Source of the DNA: Cercophora sp. LCS_1
Lineage: Eukaryota > Ascomycota > Sordariomycetes > Sordariales > Lasiosphaeriaceae
Length of the DNA stretch: 64,000 nt
NCBI GenBank assembly: GCA_036250225.1
Contig: JAPZLL010000009.1
Coordinates: 372,001-436,000 of the forward strand
Reading direction: 5' to 3'
The notes under the pieces: generated by a model
The model's input: the letters and a program-made list of their open reading frames with translations, nothing else
Database searches by the model: none
What the model was told of the DNA's origin: nothing
Shown: positions 10,704 through 19,523 of the stretch, in pieces
Layout of the letters: each line of letters starts with the position of its first letter
Position numbering within the stretch: position 1 is the first letter of the stretch
Program-made: the position numbers and the translations under genes

Positions 10704-11719
10704 CTAGATCGGGGTAACACTGATTTTGTCCAAGCCCTGAGAGGAGATACCAGTCCATCCAGCCGCGGTAGCCTCCGCATTGTTAGTGAAAAAGGTCGCC
10801 GCCGTTGTGTTGCCACGAAGAAGCCACTGTGCCCAACGGACGGCGCCAGTCTTGATGGCAGGTGCGGTGAAAGTTCCCGTGGGCCCCGAGTGTCCATGTC
10901 CCTTGTTGTTTGTCCCAACCCATGCGGGCGTCGTCTTTGGCAGATTGCCGTAGTCTCGGGTCCCCTGTTCCGGTCAAGACGTCAGCAGTCACTTAGGCTG
11001 AAGGGAATCTGGTTCGCAGGAGGAACTCACAGGGGCCTGAGCCGGGTCCCCATTTCCACCCAAGAAGTAGAAAATCGGTTTTGTGATTTTGCTGGCAACG
11101 GGTACGCTCTGGCTTGCATCGAGTTGACCAGAGCTGAAAATGCCAATCGTGGCCCAGCGAGGATCGCTAGAAACCGTGTAGGCCTGGAGACCGCCGCAAC
11201 TCCAGCCTCCCACAGCGATGCGCGACTTGTCGACGTTGGCATACTTGCCGGTGCCGGCGGCCTTTTCGGCCCAGTTGGCTGCCGTGGTCAGAGAGGTGGC
11301 CTGGGTCTGAGTGCGAGCCGTCGGCCCATTGTTGACGATGACGAGGAAGCCATAGCTCGCAAGATCTTGATGAAACTCGGCCGTATTGGTCCCGCTGTCG
11401 CTGCAGCCGCCTACTCCCCAGACAATGACAGGCAGCTTGGCATCTGCTGGGACGTTGGCGGGCATGTAGATTGTTTGTCCTGAGAGACCAGAGTCGGTGG
11501 AGTAGGCCTTGCACAGGCCGTGTTAGCCATAATCGGGATGGACCAAACGAGAGGAACATACTGCGGGATAAGGGCCACTGCCACCAGACTATGAGGTGTT
11601 AGTGCAAGTCCCTAATTATCTAAGCTAGGTCTCTGGATACTCACGGTTTGACGTGGAAGCAAATGTGCTAGGGAGGTTGTCCCAAGACAAAGAGACAGGA
11701 GGAAGGCGTTTGACACCAT
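10704..11719 (-). CDS. Secreted alpha/beta hydrolase
   Basis: Four exons (11719-11645, 11588-11562, 11507-11031, 10964-10704) encode 279 residues; introns are 11589-11644, 11508-11561 and 10965-11030. A signal peptide (MVSNAFLLSLCLGTTSLA) is followed by SGPYPA and a strand-turn-helix core LPVIVWGVGGC. The nucleophile elbow GGWSCGG places the catalytic Ser near residue 137. GHGHSG near 215-219 supplies the catalytic His. The protein lies in the serine-hydrolase superfamily and resembles secreted fungal esterase or cutinase-like hydrolases with an N-terminal SGPYPA segment. The substrate is unknown. The second exon is only 27 nt, so automatic annotation may miss it. Confidence 0.85.
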
Positions 11720-12353
11720 GCTTGGGAAGAAATGTTAGGCCGAAGTGTTACTAGCAGTGAACAGTGAGAGCACGAGTCCTCAGCCATGATACCGCTCGCA
11801 AAGACGGTGCTCTTATACAGGACTGATATTTCTGTCTTTGCATTTTCAATCTCCTGGACGGCACTGGAACTCGGTATTGGGACACTATAGAACCCTTCCT
11901 TGAAGAAGTGGACAACTCTAAATGGGGACCGCAATCCTGGGAACCGTGTCGTCCCGATAGATTGGATGGAATTTTCATCCTCGCTAATCCAAAGATGACG
12001 ATAACAAAAAGGCATATGATCACCCAAAGGGCTTTGCTCGCGACTTATTCATCATATTGCCGGATCGTCGTCGTCAGCGCCCACTTTCCGGCCGGAACCA
12101 AGAGACCGGCTCCGCGGGATCAGTTTGCCAAGCCTCCACCGTGCCGGCAGCCCTGGGCCTTTGAGATAACCCCTCCCGGACGAGACCCAAGGCGGTGCAA
12201 GCAAACGGGAAAATGACAGTAGACGGGAACAACACCCTAGAGTGAGAAGAAGGATCGCTAACGACCCGGCAGACTGGTCACATTGCTACAGGTACACAGA
12301 ACAATGCTCCTCCTTCATCGTGTGCACCCCAGCACATTCTTTTCAGTCCCCAA
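11720..12353. other. Intergenic, no supported gene
   Basis: 634 bp upstream of the hydrolase and downstream of the first secreted paralog. Open frames overlap on both strands without recognisable content. Confidence 0.5.
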
Positions 12354-12758
12354 CTAAAGCCCCTTGAAGTCACACTGCCACCGAAAATATGTCTTCCGAT
12401 TATTCTCATACACATCGACCCGCTTACACCAAGTCCAGGTGGACTTGGAACCCTTCCACGCCTCCACGCGGACGGCGCCATCCGAGCCACCATTCTCCAC
12501 GGCTCGGAGGCCAATCTCGAGACCGTCCACCTGGAAGGGACATGGATGGGCGGTACAAAACTTGTCATAGAAACAAAGACCCCCGCCATATTCCTTCTCG
12601 GCCACGTAGGACCAGTTGTCGTCCCAGATTTTGAAGAATAGAGTGCACCATGTGTCGGTGCCCAGGCTTGTGTTGGATCTCTTGTAGCCGATGCGGACTT
12701 GGTAGGCTTCGGCCGCTGAAGCGGCGAGGAGAGCGATGAGGAGGTTGATGAGTTGCAT
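12354..12758 (-). CDS. Small secreted cysteine protein, paralog family member 1 (134 aa)
   Basis: Single exon. The frame is open upstream to 12959, but the ATG at 12758 is chosen because it begins a signal peptide (MQLINLLIALLAASAAEA) matching those of the two paralogs. The mature protein starts YQVRIGYKRS. It shares with 13481-13882 and 17578-17997 the blocks FFKxWDDNWS, FCxxxxCPFQVDG, GGSDGAxRVEAWxGSKxTWTWC and a terminal WxCxFxGL. Six cysteines lie at 38, 62, 68, 73, 111 and 129. It is Trp-rich and has no TM. The fold and target are unknown; it could be an effector, an antimicrobial protein or a lectin-like protein. Confidence 0.85.
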   Translation of the reverse strand: MQLINLLIALLAASAAEAYQVRIGYKRSNTSLGTDTWCTLFFKIWDDNWSYVAEKEYGGGLCFYDKFCTAHPCPFQVDGLEIGLRAVENGGSDGAVRVEAWKGSKSTWTWCKRVDVYENNRKTYFRWQCDFKGL

Positions 12759-12840
12759 TGTGATTGTGGTTTTCAGTGTGGGGAGATGCGATAGATTGAT
12801 GGTGTCGAGACCAAGCTCAATAGGAAGAGGAGTTTCATAT

Positions 12841-12849
12841 GTATTTATG
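12841..12849 (-). promoter_or_regulatory. TATA-like element of paralog 1
   Basis: ATAAATAC on the minus strand about 85 bp upstream of the ATG at 12758. Confidence 0.35.
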
Positions 12850-13480
12850 CTTCTCTGAGCCTTTTGTCTTGGGGACCGAATTGGGGAGCTCGTGTTTCTG
12901 TCTGGACTTGGTAGTTCGCTGCAGCGCTCGCTGCCGTCTTGTGGGGTTGATGGGGTCATTTGTCACTGTCAGCGTTGCAACAGTAGAATCCTTCGACCCC
13001 CATTGGCGCGGAGAATGGCACTGACGTGACCTTGGAAATCTTGTCCCCATGAGGAGAACACTAACACGGCACGTAGTATGTAGGAGTCATTCTCATTGGT
13101 GCCATGATGGGCTGTTGGCGTTGTGTTGAAGACTGCGAATGGTCATTCCCAGTCTTACGCGTTGCGGTCTTGGGCAGAATGTGACTTGGCGTCAGGCGAG
13201 GCATACCAAGGCAACTTCGAAAAGCACCAGGGAGTCGACTTCTTGGCTGCGAGTTACGAAATTCCACATTGTCTACCTTATTGGGGTCTAGATTGTCATG
13301 GATACATCGTCGTTGCATTTCACTCTATTCCCTGGGGTCTTTGCCTAGTTATCCAATATACCATCCTAACAGAGAACATGTCACAGCTGTCGATCAAATC
13401 CCCATCAGAAAAATACATACGAAAGCGCCTCCTGCGAACTGAGCTACTTCACATCCCATTCTCCCCGCATCGAGGGAGCC
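12850..13480. other. Intergenic, no supported gene
   Basis: Spacer between secreted paralogs 1 and 2. The plus-strand frame at 13123-13494 has no signal peptide or recognisable block and is probably chance. Confidence 0.5.
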
Positions 13481-13882
13481 TCAAAGACCCTTGAAATCGC
13501 ACTGCCAAAACAAATGATGGTTGCCCTCACGCACAGTCACTCTCTTGCACCACGTCCAAGTGGACTTGGAGCCCCGCCAAGCCTCAACCCGAATGGCTTC
13601 ATCCGATCCGCCATCCTCGACGACGCGAATGCCGATTGCAATGCCATCAACCTGGAATGCACATCCCCACGTCGCGCAGAATCTTTTCCTAGACGAGGTG
13701 CACGTTCGCCTGTTGTATGCCACATCGGTCACAAAGGACCAGTCGTCGTTGTACACTTTGAAGACGGGACCGCATTGAATATTGTCTGGGGAACCGTAGA
13801 TGTGTTCGCCGATTCGGACTTGGTAGGCGTTGACGATGCTTGCCGATGTGGCGAGGAGTGTGGCAAGGGTGGTGAGCTGCAT
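13481..13882 (-). CDS. Small secreted cysteine protein, paralog family member 2 (133 aa)
   Basis: Single exon. The ATG at 13882 begins the signal peptide MQLTTLATLLATSASIVNA; an in-frame ATG at 13903 would add seven polar residues in front and is disfavoured. The mature N terminus YQVRIG, the blocks FKVYNDDWSF, RFCATWGCAFQVDG, EDGGSDEAIRVEAWRGSKS and TWTWCKRV, and the end WQCDFKGL align with members 1 and 3. It has six cysteines in the same arrangement as member 1. It sits 0.7 kb from member 1 on the same strand, as expected for a tandem duplicate. Confidence 0.85.
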   Translation of the reverse strand: MQLTTLATLLATSASIVNAYQVRIGEHIYGSPDNIQCGPVFKVYNDDWSFVTDVAYNRRTCTSSRKRFCATWGCAFQVDGIAIGIRVVEDGGSDEAIRVEAWRGSKSTWTWCKRVTVREGNHHLFWQCDFKGL

Positions 13883-14684
13883 GATTTGTCGTGGGTTTGA
13901 CAATTCTGGTTTGGTTTTGTGATGTCTAGTGCTGGCTGGAGAGGTCTGACTGGAGTTTAGGGAAAAGACGACGATTCACGGTGGTGGTTTGAGTTGGCGT
14001 CAATCGGAGGTGAAAGTCGGACGCAGAGGAGAGATCTCTGGATTTATGCATCTCGTTCCTGGGCTGACACAATGCCGCTGTAAACACGGTTATTGTTTAC
14101 GATGTGCACATTTCTCATGATGCGGCAGATCTCTCAGCAGTAATATGAAGTGACCCGCAAAGCCACAAGGTGTCGGGACTTCTCAAGTCGTCAGGCGGGT
14201 GCGGGTGAAATAATAGGTTTGGGGGCTGTGTAACCAACGGCCGACCGACTCCAAGCCCGTTGCAACGCCGTTCCGCTCTCCAAGTCTCATCACCTTTCGG
14301 GGAGGCCACACGTGCTGCCGTCCCTGGTGTCGCAATATTGGGACACCTTCACTAACCCCGATGAGCACTCATACCGAGTAAGCGGGTGCCACATTATTGC
14401 CTGTTGACGCTCCCGTGCAACACGGGATGTGCCCAATTTGAAGAAAATGTAACACCCTCTCGCCAAGACATATTAGCGAGTTACGATACACTCGATTGGG
14501 ACTGAATCTTTTGATGAAAAGCCCACAAAGACTGCCGACGCTCCCTTGGACGCCCTTTCCTAGAGCGTTTGATCCAGTGAGGCAACCAATGGCCTGCTTT
14601 ACAGGCCGAACTGGTGGTCGCAAGTTTGCTGCGCCATACTCCGCGGCCACATCAGGTAGATGCTTTCACAGTGCATCATTTCCA
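13883..14684. other. Intergenic, no supported gene
   Basis: 800 bp between paralog 2 and the 3' end of the HET gene. A TATA-like CATAAATCC element occurs near 14043-14051 (minus strand), about 165 bp upstream of paralog 2. No other supported feature. Confidence 0.45.
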
Positions 14685-16883
14685 TCAAAAGACCCGGACT
14701 CGCCTCTCAACCCATAATGGCGCTTTGATGCTTTCCTCCATCGATGCCGCTTTAAAGATGCCCACTCGTTCAAACTCTCCAACTGAGCTGTTGCCAGTCC
14801 GCGGCCTCAGCACCAAGCCATACGTGAACACTTTATCCCACCAATCCGCCGCATTCATGCTCAGAATGAGAATGGCAATCATCCCCTCGACTTGTCCGCC
14901 CCGGTATGGGTCCGGGGCGTATTGAACCGCGACTTTCTTCGGCCCGCTACCAGGCAACCGGAATGTGATTTCGTTCCTTCGGGTCCGGAGCACATCCGCC
15001 ACTGGCCCAGAGATGTCGATATAGCCATCGTCCAAATGGCTCGCAGCTTTCTTCACAACTTCTCCATCCAGTTTGACAAGGATTTGGTCCACTCGCGCGT
15101 GGAAGATGGCGCGCGGGCTCAAGTTGCTGCTCGACACCTCGGGCATGAGCTGAATCCGCCCATTGATGGACGCCCACGACCACGACGGGGCGCAGTAGGA
15201 ATATCGGTTCCTAGTACCTCTCAACGACGAAGGCCATGATGGCATGATGTAATCCCAGTACCGTCGCTTCCAAAACCACGGCCCCGACGGTATCGTGTGT
15301 GGGCGTCTTGTCCTGCCGACGGTATAATCCCGCACCGTGCTCCATAACCACGACCAAGCCACGGAGAGGAATTGGTCCCAATTAGGCTCCACCTCCTGCC
15401 ATAGTAGACCAAACTCGAAGGCAACATTTGTCCATAGCCCAGCGGCATATGCTGCCTGTGCGCTTTCCTCGACGATTCCAGCAACCCCCGCTATGGCGAT
15501 AAGCTTGTCGGACGGCATGGTAAGAGCTCCTTGGGAGTAGTACGACACCAAGTCGTACCACCGCTGGTTGAACTCGAGTTTTTGCCAGAGCGTCATCTCA
15601 TCGTCGACAACGACCGACCTGAGCGTATCCAGAGCACCGCGGATGCCCCGGGTGGGGGTGTGGTCTTCCATCGTCCCGTTCATGTTCGCATTGGTACTAC
15701 TAGAACTAGTACTAGTTTCCTGGTCGGCCAACAAGGTTTCGTCGACTGGCTGCCACCTCTGGGTCGTCCAGTGCCGGCTCCTCGGGTATGGTGGATTCAG
15801 CATGGGCTCGAGTCTGATCCTGCCATTGACGAGGACATAAGGCGTCTTCTCGTACGTGGCGCCCTCCGGGTTGACCTCGGACGCCTGCAGCGTGTTGCAC
15901 TCGAACAAAACGGTATCCTTGCAAAAGTGCAGTATCCGGCGAGACAGCAGCCGCTCCTGGAAGACCCATGCTCGCTTGGTCAGCGGCGCCGACTCGACGC
16001 GTGTCTGGAACAGCGAACTTAATGTGTCCGGGTTGTGCCATCGCTGCCAATGGAAAGGGTTCAGAAAGGATTCTTGGACAAGGATCCAACGCCCGCGGAT
16101 GCACCCGCCGTGCGAGGTGCGGGATGCCGTCGCCGAGAGGGTGCAGCGGGCGTGCGCATACACCTTGATCATCAGGACCGACTCCTGGGCCCAGTCGTCT
16201 TGGTCGTCCTGGATGATGCAGAGGGAGTCGATCCAGATGTACTGGTACCCCAGCGCCCGGGTCAGGCGAATAGCGTCGCCGAAGGTTTGCGGGAGCCGCC
16301 GAAAATCGATGCCGCTTTTCATGGCGTTGTATGCCTTTCGAGTTAGCTTGCACTTTACGTCGCCGCCCCAGCAGTGACTGAGCGCAAGATACTGAGGTGG
16401 TGTAGAACGTGCCGCTGGAAGGTTACGCATTTCGACCAGACGTGGTGGTCCGTCTTGCCCGACGTATACGAGCCTCGTGGGGGTGAATGGGTCGCCTGAG
16501 GGTGGCCTGCATGAGGAGTGGGATGAGCAGCAGTTCTCTATCCACTTTCTCGCTTGTATCATGACACCGAAGTCTGCTGTGGTTCCATAACTTCGTACAT
16601 CTGCGTTTTCCGTCCTGTCGGCGCCGCTACCAGCATTGAGATTCCCCAAGCCGTGCATGTAGTGAGTCATGCTGTGGCCTGAACTTGATGAAAACCCCAG
16701 GCCATTGAAGCCATGGCTGCTTCCACTGGTGGAGACGGACGTGTAAAAGAACAATGGAAGCAGCACGATAGAAAGGAGAACTTTGACCGCGACATGGATC
16801 TCCGTCTTCCACAACAATATGAGGAGAAATGTCCCGATTGTCTTCCTCCAATTTGGGTAATTGACGGTGCGTGTCCAGGTCAT
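14685..16883 (-). CDS. HET-domain (heterokaryon incompatibility) protein with N-terminal membrane segments, 732 aa
   Basis: Single exon starting with the ATG at 16883. Residues about 16-50 are hydrophobic and probably span or anchor in a membrane (TIGTFLLILLW, VLLSIVLLPLFFYTSV). The HET domain begins near residue 163: YLALSHCWGG, then LPQTFGDAIRLTRALGYQYIWIDSLCIIQDD, DWAQES, and the signature KRAWVFQERLLSRRILHF further on. The C-terminal 350 residues are typical HET-protein tail with no extra domain seen. HET domains are TIR-related modules that trigger cell death or growth arrest in non-self recognition; the partner here is unknown. The gene lies between secreted paralogs 2 and 3 on the same strand. 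Confidence 0.93.
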   Translation of the reverse strand: MTWTRTVNYPNWRKTIGTFLLILLWKTEIHVAVKVLLSIVLLPLFFYTSVSTSGSSHGFNGLGFSSSSGHSMTHYMHGLGNLNAGSGADRTENADVRSYGTTADFGVMIQARKWIENCCSSHSSCRPPSGDPFTPTRLVYVGQDGPPRLVEMRNLPAARSTPPQYLALSHCWGGDVKCKLTRKAYNAMKSGIDFRRLPQTFGDAIRLTRALGYQYIWIDSLCIIQDDQDDWAQESVLMIKVYAHARCTLSATASRTSHGGCIRGRWILVQESFLNPFHWQRWHNPDTLSSLFQTRVESAPLTKRAWVFQERLLSRRILHFCKDTVLFECNTLQASEVNPEGATYEKTPYVLVNGRIRLEPMLNPPYPRSRHWTTQRWQPVDETLLADQETSTSSSSTNANMNGTMEDHTPTRGIRGALDTLRSVVVDDEMTLWQKLEFNQRWYDLVSYYSQGALTMPSDKLIAIAGVAGIVEESAQAAYAAGLWTNVAFEFGLLWQEVEPNWDQFLSVAWSWLWSTVRDYTVGRTRRPHTIPSGPWFWKRRYWDYIMPSWPSSLRGTRNRYSYCAPSWSWASINGRIQLMPEVSSSNLSPRAIFHARVDQILVKLDGEVVKKAASHLDDGYIDISGPVADVLRTRRNEITFRLPGSGPKKVAVQYAPDPYRGGQVEGMIAILILSMNAADWWDKVFTYGLVLRPRTGNSSVGEFERVGIFKAASMEESIKAPLWVERRVRVF

Positions 16884-17577
16884 TTCTCCTTGCGGCGATG
16901 GTCAAGAGGTCCCTGCCAAGTCGAACAGTACAACATGCCTGCATATCAATCCAGACAGGCGGGAGTGGGTATGTGGGTTTAAGTACCTCAGGTAGGGAGT
17001 TTTTGAGATTGAATTCGTTGGGGCGGAGCATCTGCGGATTGTGGAGGCGCAGCATAATCATTGATGCAACACACGGATCCCCGCTTCCGGTTTTCGCTGT
17101 TGCTACAAATTCCATTGGCCGATTACGCGACGGCCAGGCGGGGAGGTCGCAGCGTTTTACAACGTCAGAGCAACTACCAGTCCCTGGGCCAGGTGAATTG
17201 TACCTTCTCAGAAGGCTGTACTGTTTAATGGGCAAATATTAGCCAAAACTAAGCCGGGGCTGGTCTGAACTGATCAAACATGACAGATAGTCGCATAACA
17301 ATGAGCATGGGTGGTGCCAATGTTAGGGTAGTAAAACATCAAAGCCAAGCCCTACGGAAAGTGACGCGGGCAGAAGGGAGCAGGTACCTATTGGGGTCAC
17401 ACAACACAAATTCTGCCTGGAAGAATGCACAGACAGTGTTCACACAGAAGGGCTGCATTGCTAAATAAGTCTCGCCTTCCCCGACAGATCCGACCCCTTA
17501 TTCCCAACCTCCCGACGGGAGCTCTCTGAACAACCAGCCGCTTCTACCATTCCAGGTCCGGACAGTAGAACATTCTA
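16884..17577. other. Intergenic, no supported gene
   Basis: Upstream region of the HET gene. The minus-strand frame running from 17235 into the HET gene is mostly a shadow of it. No splice junction was found that would extend the HET protein upstream. Confidence 0.45.
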
Positions 17578-17997
17578 TCAAAGCCCCGCAAAATTGCACT
17601 CCCAACCGAACCAAGTCTTCTCATTGTTCTCCGTCAAGTCCACCTTCTTGCACCAAGTCCACGTGGCTTTGGAACCCTGCCACGCCTCAACCCGAATGGC
17701 TCCATCAGAGCCTCCATCTTCGCGAACGCGAATCCCAATGATGATGCCGTCAACTTGGAATGGACACCCGTTCCGCGCGCAAAAGCCCGTTGTCTTGCTG
17801 GGAGTAGGACCCTGCTGGTTGGGAAATTCCTTTTCGGCCTTGTAAGACCAGTTGTCGTCCCAGACCTTGAAGAAGGGCCATGAGATCGCATTAGGGCCGG
17901 ACGCTGAGGTTGACCGCTTGTAGCCGATGCGGACTTGGTAGGCATCAACTAGACCGGAGGCGGTGAGGAGGGTTGCGAGGGTTGTTGTGAGTTGCAT
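17578..17997 (-). CDS. Small secreted cysteine protein, paralog family member 3 (139 aa)
   Basis: Single exon. The ATG at 17997 begins the signal peptide MQLTTTLATLLTASGLVDA, nearly the same as in member 2; the longer in-frame start at 18042 is disfavoured. The mature protein shares YQVRIGYKRS, FFKVWDDNWSYKAEKE, FCARNGCPFQVDG, EDGGSDGAIRVEAWQGSK and TWTWCKKV, ending CNFAGL. Only four cysteines remain: the first two of members 1 and 2 are both absent, while the other four are kept. It lies 3.7 kb from member 2, separated by the HET gene. Confidence 0.85.
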   Translation of the reverse strand: MQLTTTLATLLTASGLVDAYQVRIGYKRSTSASGPNAISWPFFKVWDDNWSYKAEKEFPNQQGPTPSKTTGFCARNGCPFQVDGIIIGIRVREDGGSDGAIRVEAWQGSKATWTWCKKVDLTENNEKTWFGWECNFAGL

Positions 17998-19131
17998 GGT
18001 TGAGATTTTCAGGTTGTTGGGGGTGGGTTGATTAGTACGCAAGATGGAAGCTGGTCTGAGGGGAGGAGATATTCGGCGCTAAAATGGTGGAAGATCGGGG
18101 AACTTAACATCCCTTCGTTGTCTTTAGTTCCACGAAGTCTTGGCAGAATCAGGTGAGAAATTTCCATGAAAGGCAACTCGAATAGGGTTTTCTGTCAGCG
18201 TTGTATTGCACCCGCCCCTCTTTTGGTGAGATGGCAGGGGTGAGTAGTGCAGCATTCTGCCTCGTTCATGGGCCATACCATGCTGATCCACCGTTCTAAG
18301 CAAGCCATTCCTAGGTTAGACAGAGACCGACACTTATAGTGGAAATCATATTTAGTAGTACACTGAAACACTTTACGACACTCCTTATTAGTATAGTTGG
18401 GCTACCTGCCTTTGTGGTTATACTGCTAAGACACAGCACGTTCACATATAGGCACCTCGTTGTTTTTACTTGTACCACGTCCCTCTCAGTCTTGTCGCAA
18501 CAGGCTGACTTATGCTTGGTCTATCAAGTCATCACTTTGTTACTCTATATTCCAACAACAGGTTTAGCCCTTAACAGGATAAAGTATGCAGCAGAGCTCA
18601 ACGAAATGACTTTCCAACCAAAATTTGACTCGAGTAAAGACACAATTGTTGCACGGCTGTAATCAAGGCTGGAAATATAGTGCAAGGCGAAGAATCGATG
18701 CGATAGAAAGAAGGCTATCAACGGCGTGTAATTGTCTGAAGAAAAAAGGTAGAATCTCTGGCGCTGGCGCCGGTAATATACAGAGATGGCCCCCCTGGCA
18801 ACTGGTGACTCGTCTCCCTGGATTCCGGCGCGAATGGCCATACCAATACTGAAACCGTGTAGGAATGAGGGCATCACCACCCCACTTTGGGCGACAACAA
18901 TGGCGTAACTCGCACCGCGTGAGGCAGCAAGTCCTCACCATGGGACCCTTGCATTGATTGCTACACCGTAATACACTCTTTTTCGGCCAGTCAATACAGC
19001 TGTCTTGTTTGCATCCCCGGTTCAAAGCCCAGTCAGAGTTCTTAGCTGCCAGCCCCAATTTCAATGGGTGGATTAGAATCAGCGTCCGATAATGTTGGAT
19101 ATAGCCCGGCCCAGCAACGTTGAGAAACCCT
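17998..19131. other. Intergenic, no supported gene
   Basis: Upstream of secreted paralog 3 (minus) and distal upstream of the F-box gene (plus). The 107-codon plus frame at 18339-18662 is hydrophobic and AT-rich but has no homolog I can name, so I treat it as chance. A tRNA T-loop-like GGTTCAAAGC near 19020 has no matching stem. Confidence 0.45.
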
Positions 19132-19301
19132 CACAGGCCCCCCTGGGCCCTGTGTGGAACTGTGTGGATTTCCAGGGAGCCCTGCAGCCCCTGGAGGGCG
19201 CTAAGCGCACTAGAGCCGCCACTGCGTCAGCAGTGTGGGCCCTGTAATCTCGCATGCCACGGCGACAGCCGTGGTAGCCAGTGCTGCTTCACAGCACTGG
19301 C
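19132..19301. repeat. Cluster of consecutive short hairpins
   Basis: Within 170 bp there are a 6-bp (plus 3 after a mismatch) stem at 19132-19154, GCGC/GCGC at 19197-19208, a 6-bp stem with loop GTCA at 19220-19235, a 7-bp stem with loop GACA at 19257-19274, and a perfect 10-bp stem with loop CTTCA at 19277-19301. It lies about 220-390 bp upstream of the F-box ATG. It could be a structured leader or ncRNA, or the remnant of a palindromic mobile element. Confidence 0.7.
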
Positions 19302-19420
19302 CAACCCACACAGATATATATGGCTGGCTTTCTTCCACCAGATAGTTGGAATTTTATCACCTTTCAATCTTCCTCTCACACTTGTTCTTGACATGCCTCG
19401 CACAGTGACCTGATTTAAGA

Positions 19421-19440
19421 GATAAGATAAGATAAGATAA
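19421..19440. promoter_or_regulatory. (GATAA)4 array, candidate GATA-factor sites
   Basis: Four perfect GATAA units lie 84-103 bp upstream of the F-box ATG. GATAA is the core bound by fungal GATA factors (nitrogen, light and iron regulators). It may equally be a simple microsatellite. Confidence 0.45.
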
Positions 19441-19523
19441 GAGCGGACACCAACCGCTCCTCCGCACTCAACCACAGCCCAGCTTCATCCCGCATCGCAT
19501 CCCAGTCTGACGAAAACCTCCAG

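Noticed and set aside
18339..18662. 107-codon hydrophobic plus-strand frame
   Set aside because: AT-rich local composition can yield hydrophobic chance frames; no homology, promoter or conserved pattern was evident.
19010..19040. tRNA T-loop-like sequence GGTTCAAAGC
   Set aside because: The flanking bases do not form a T stem and no acceptor, D or anticodon arms could be placed.
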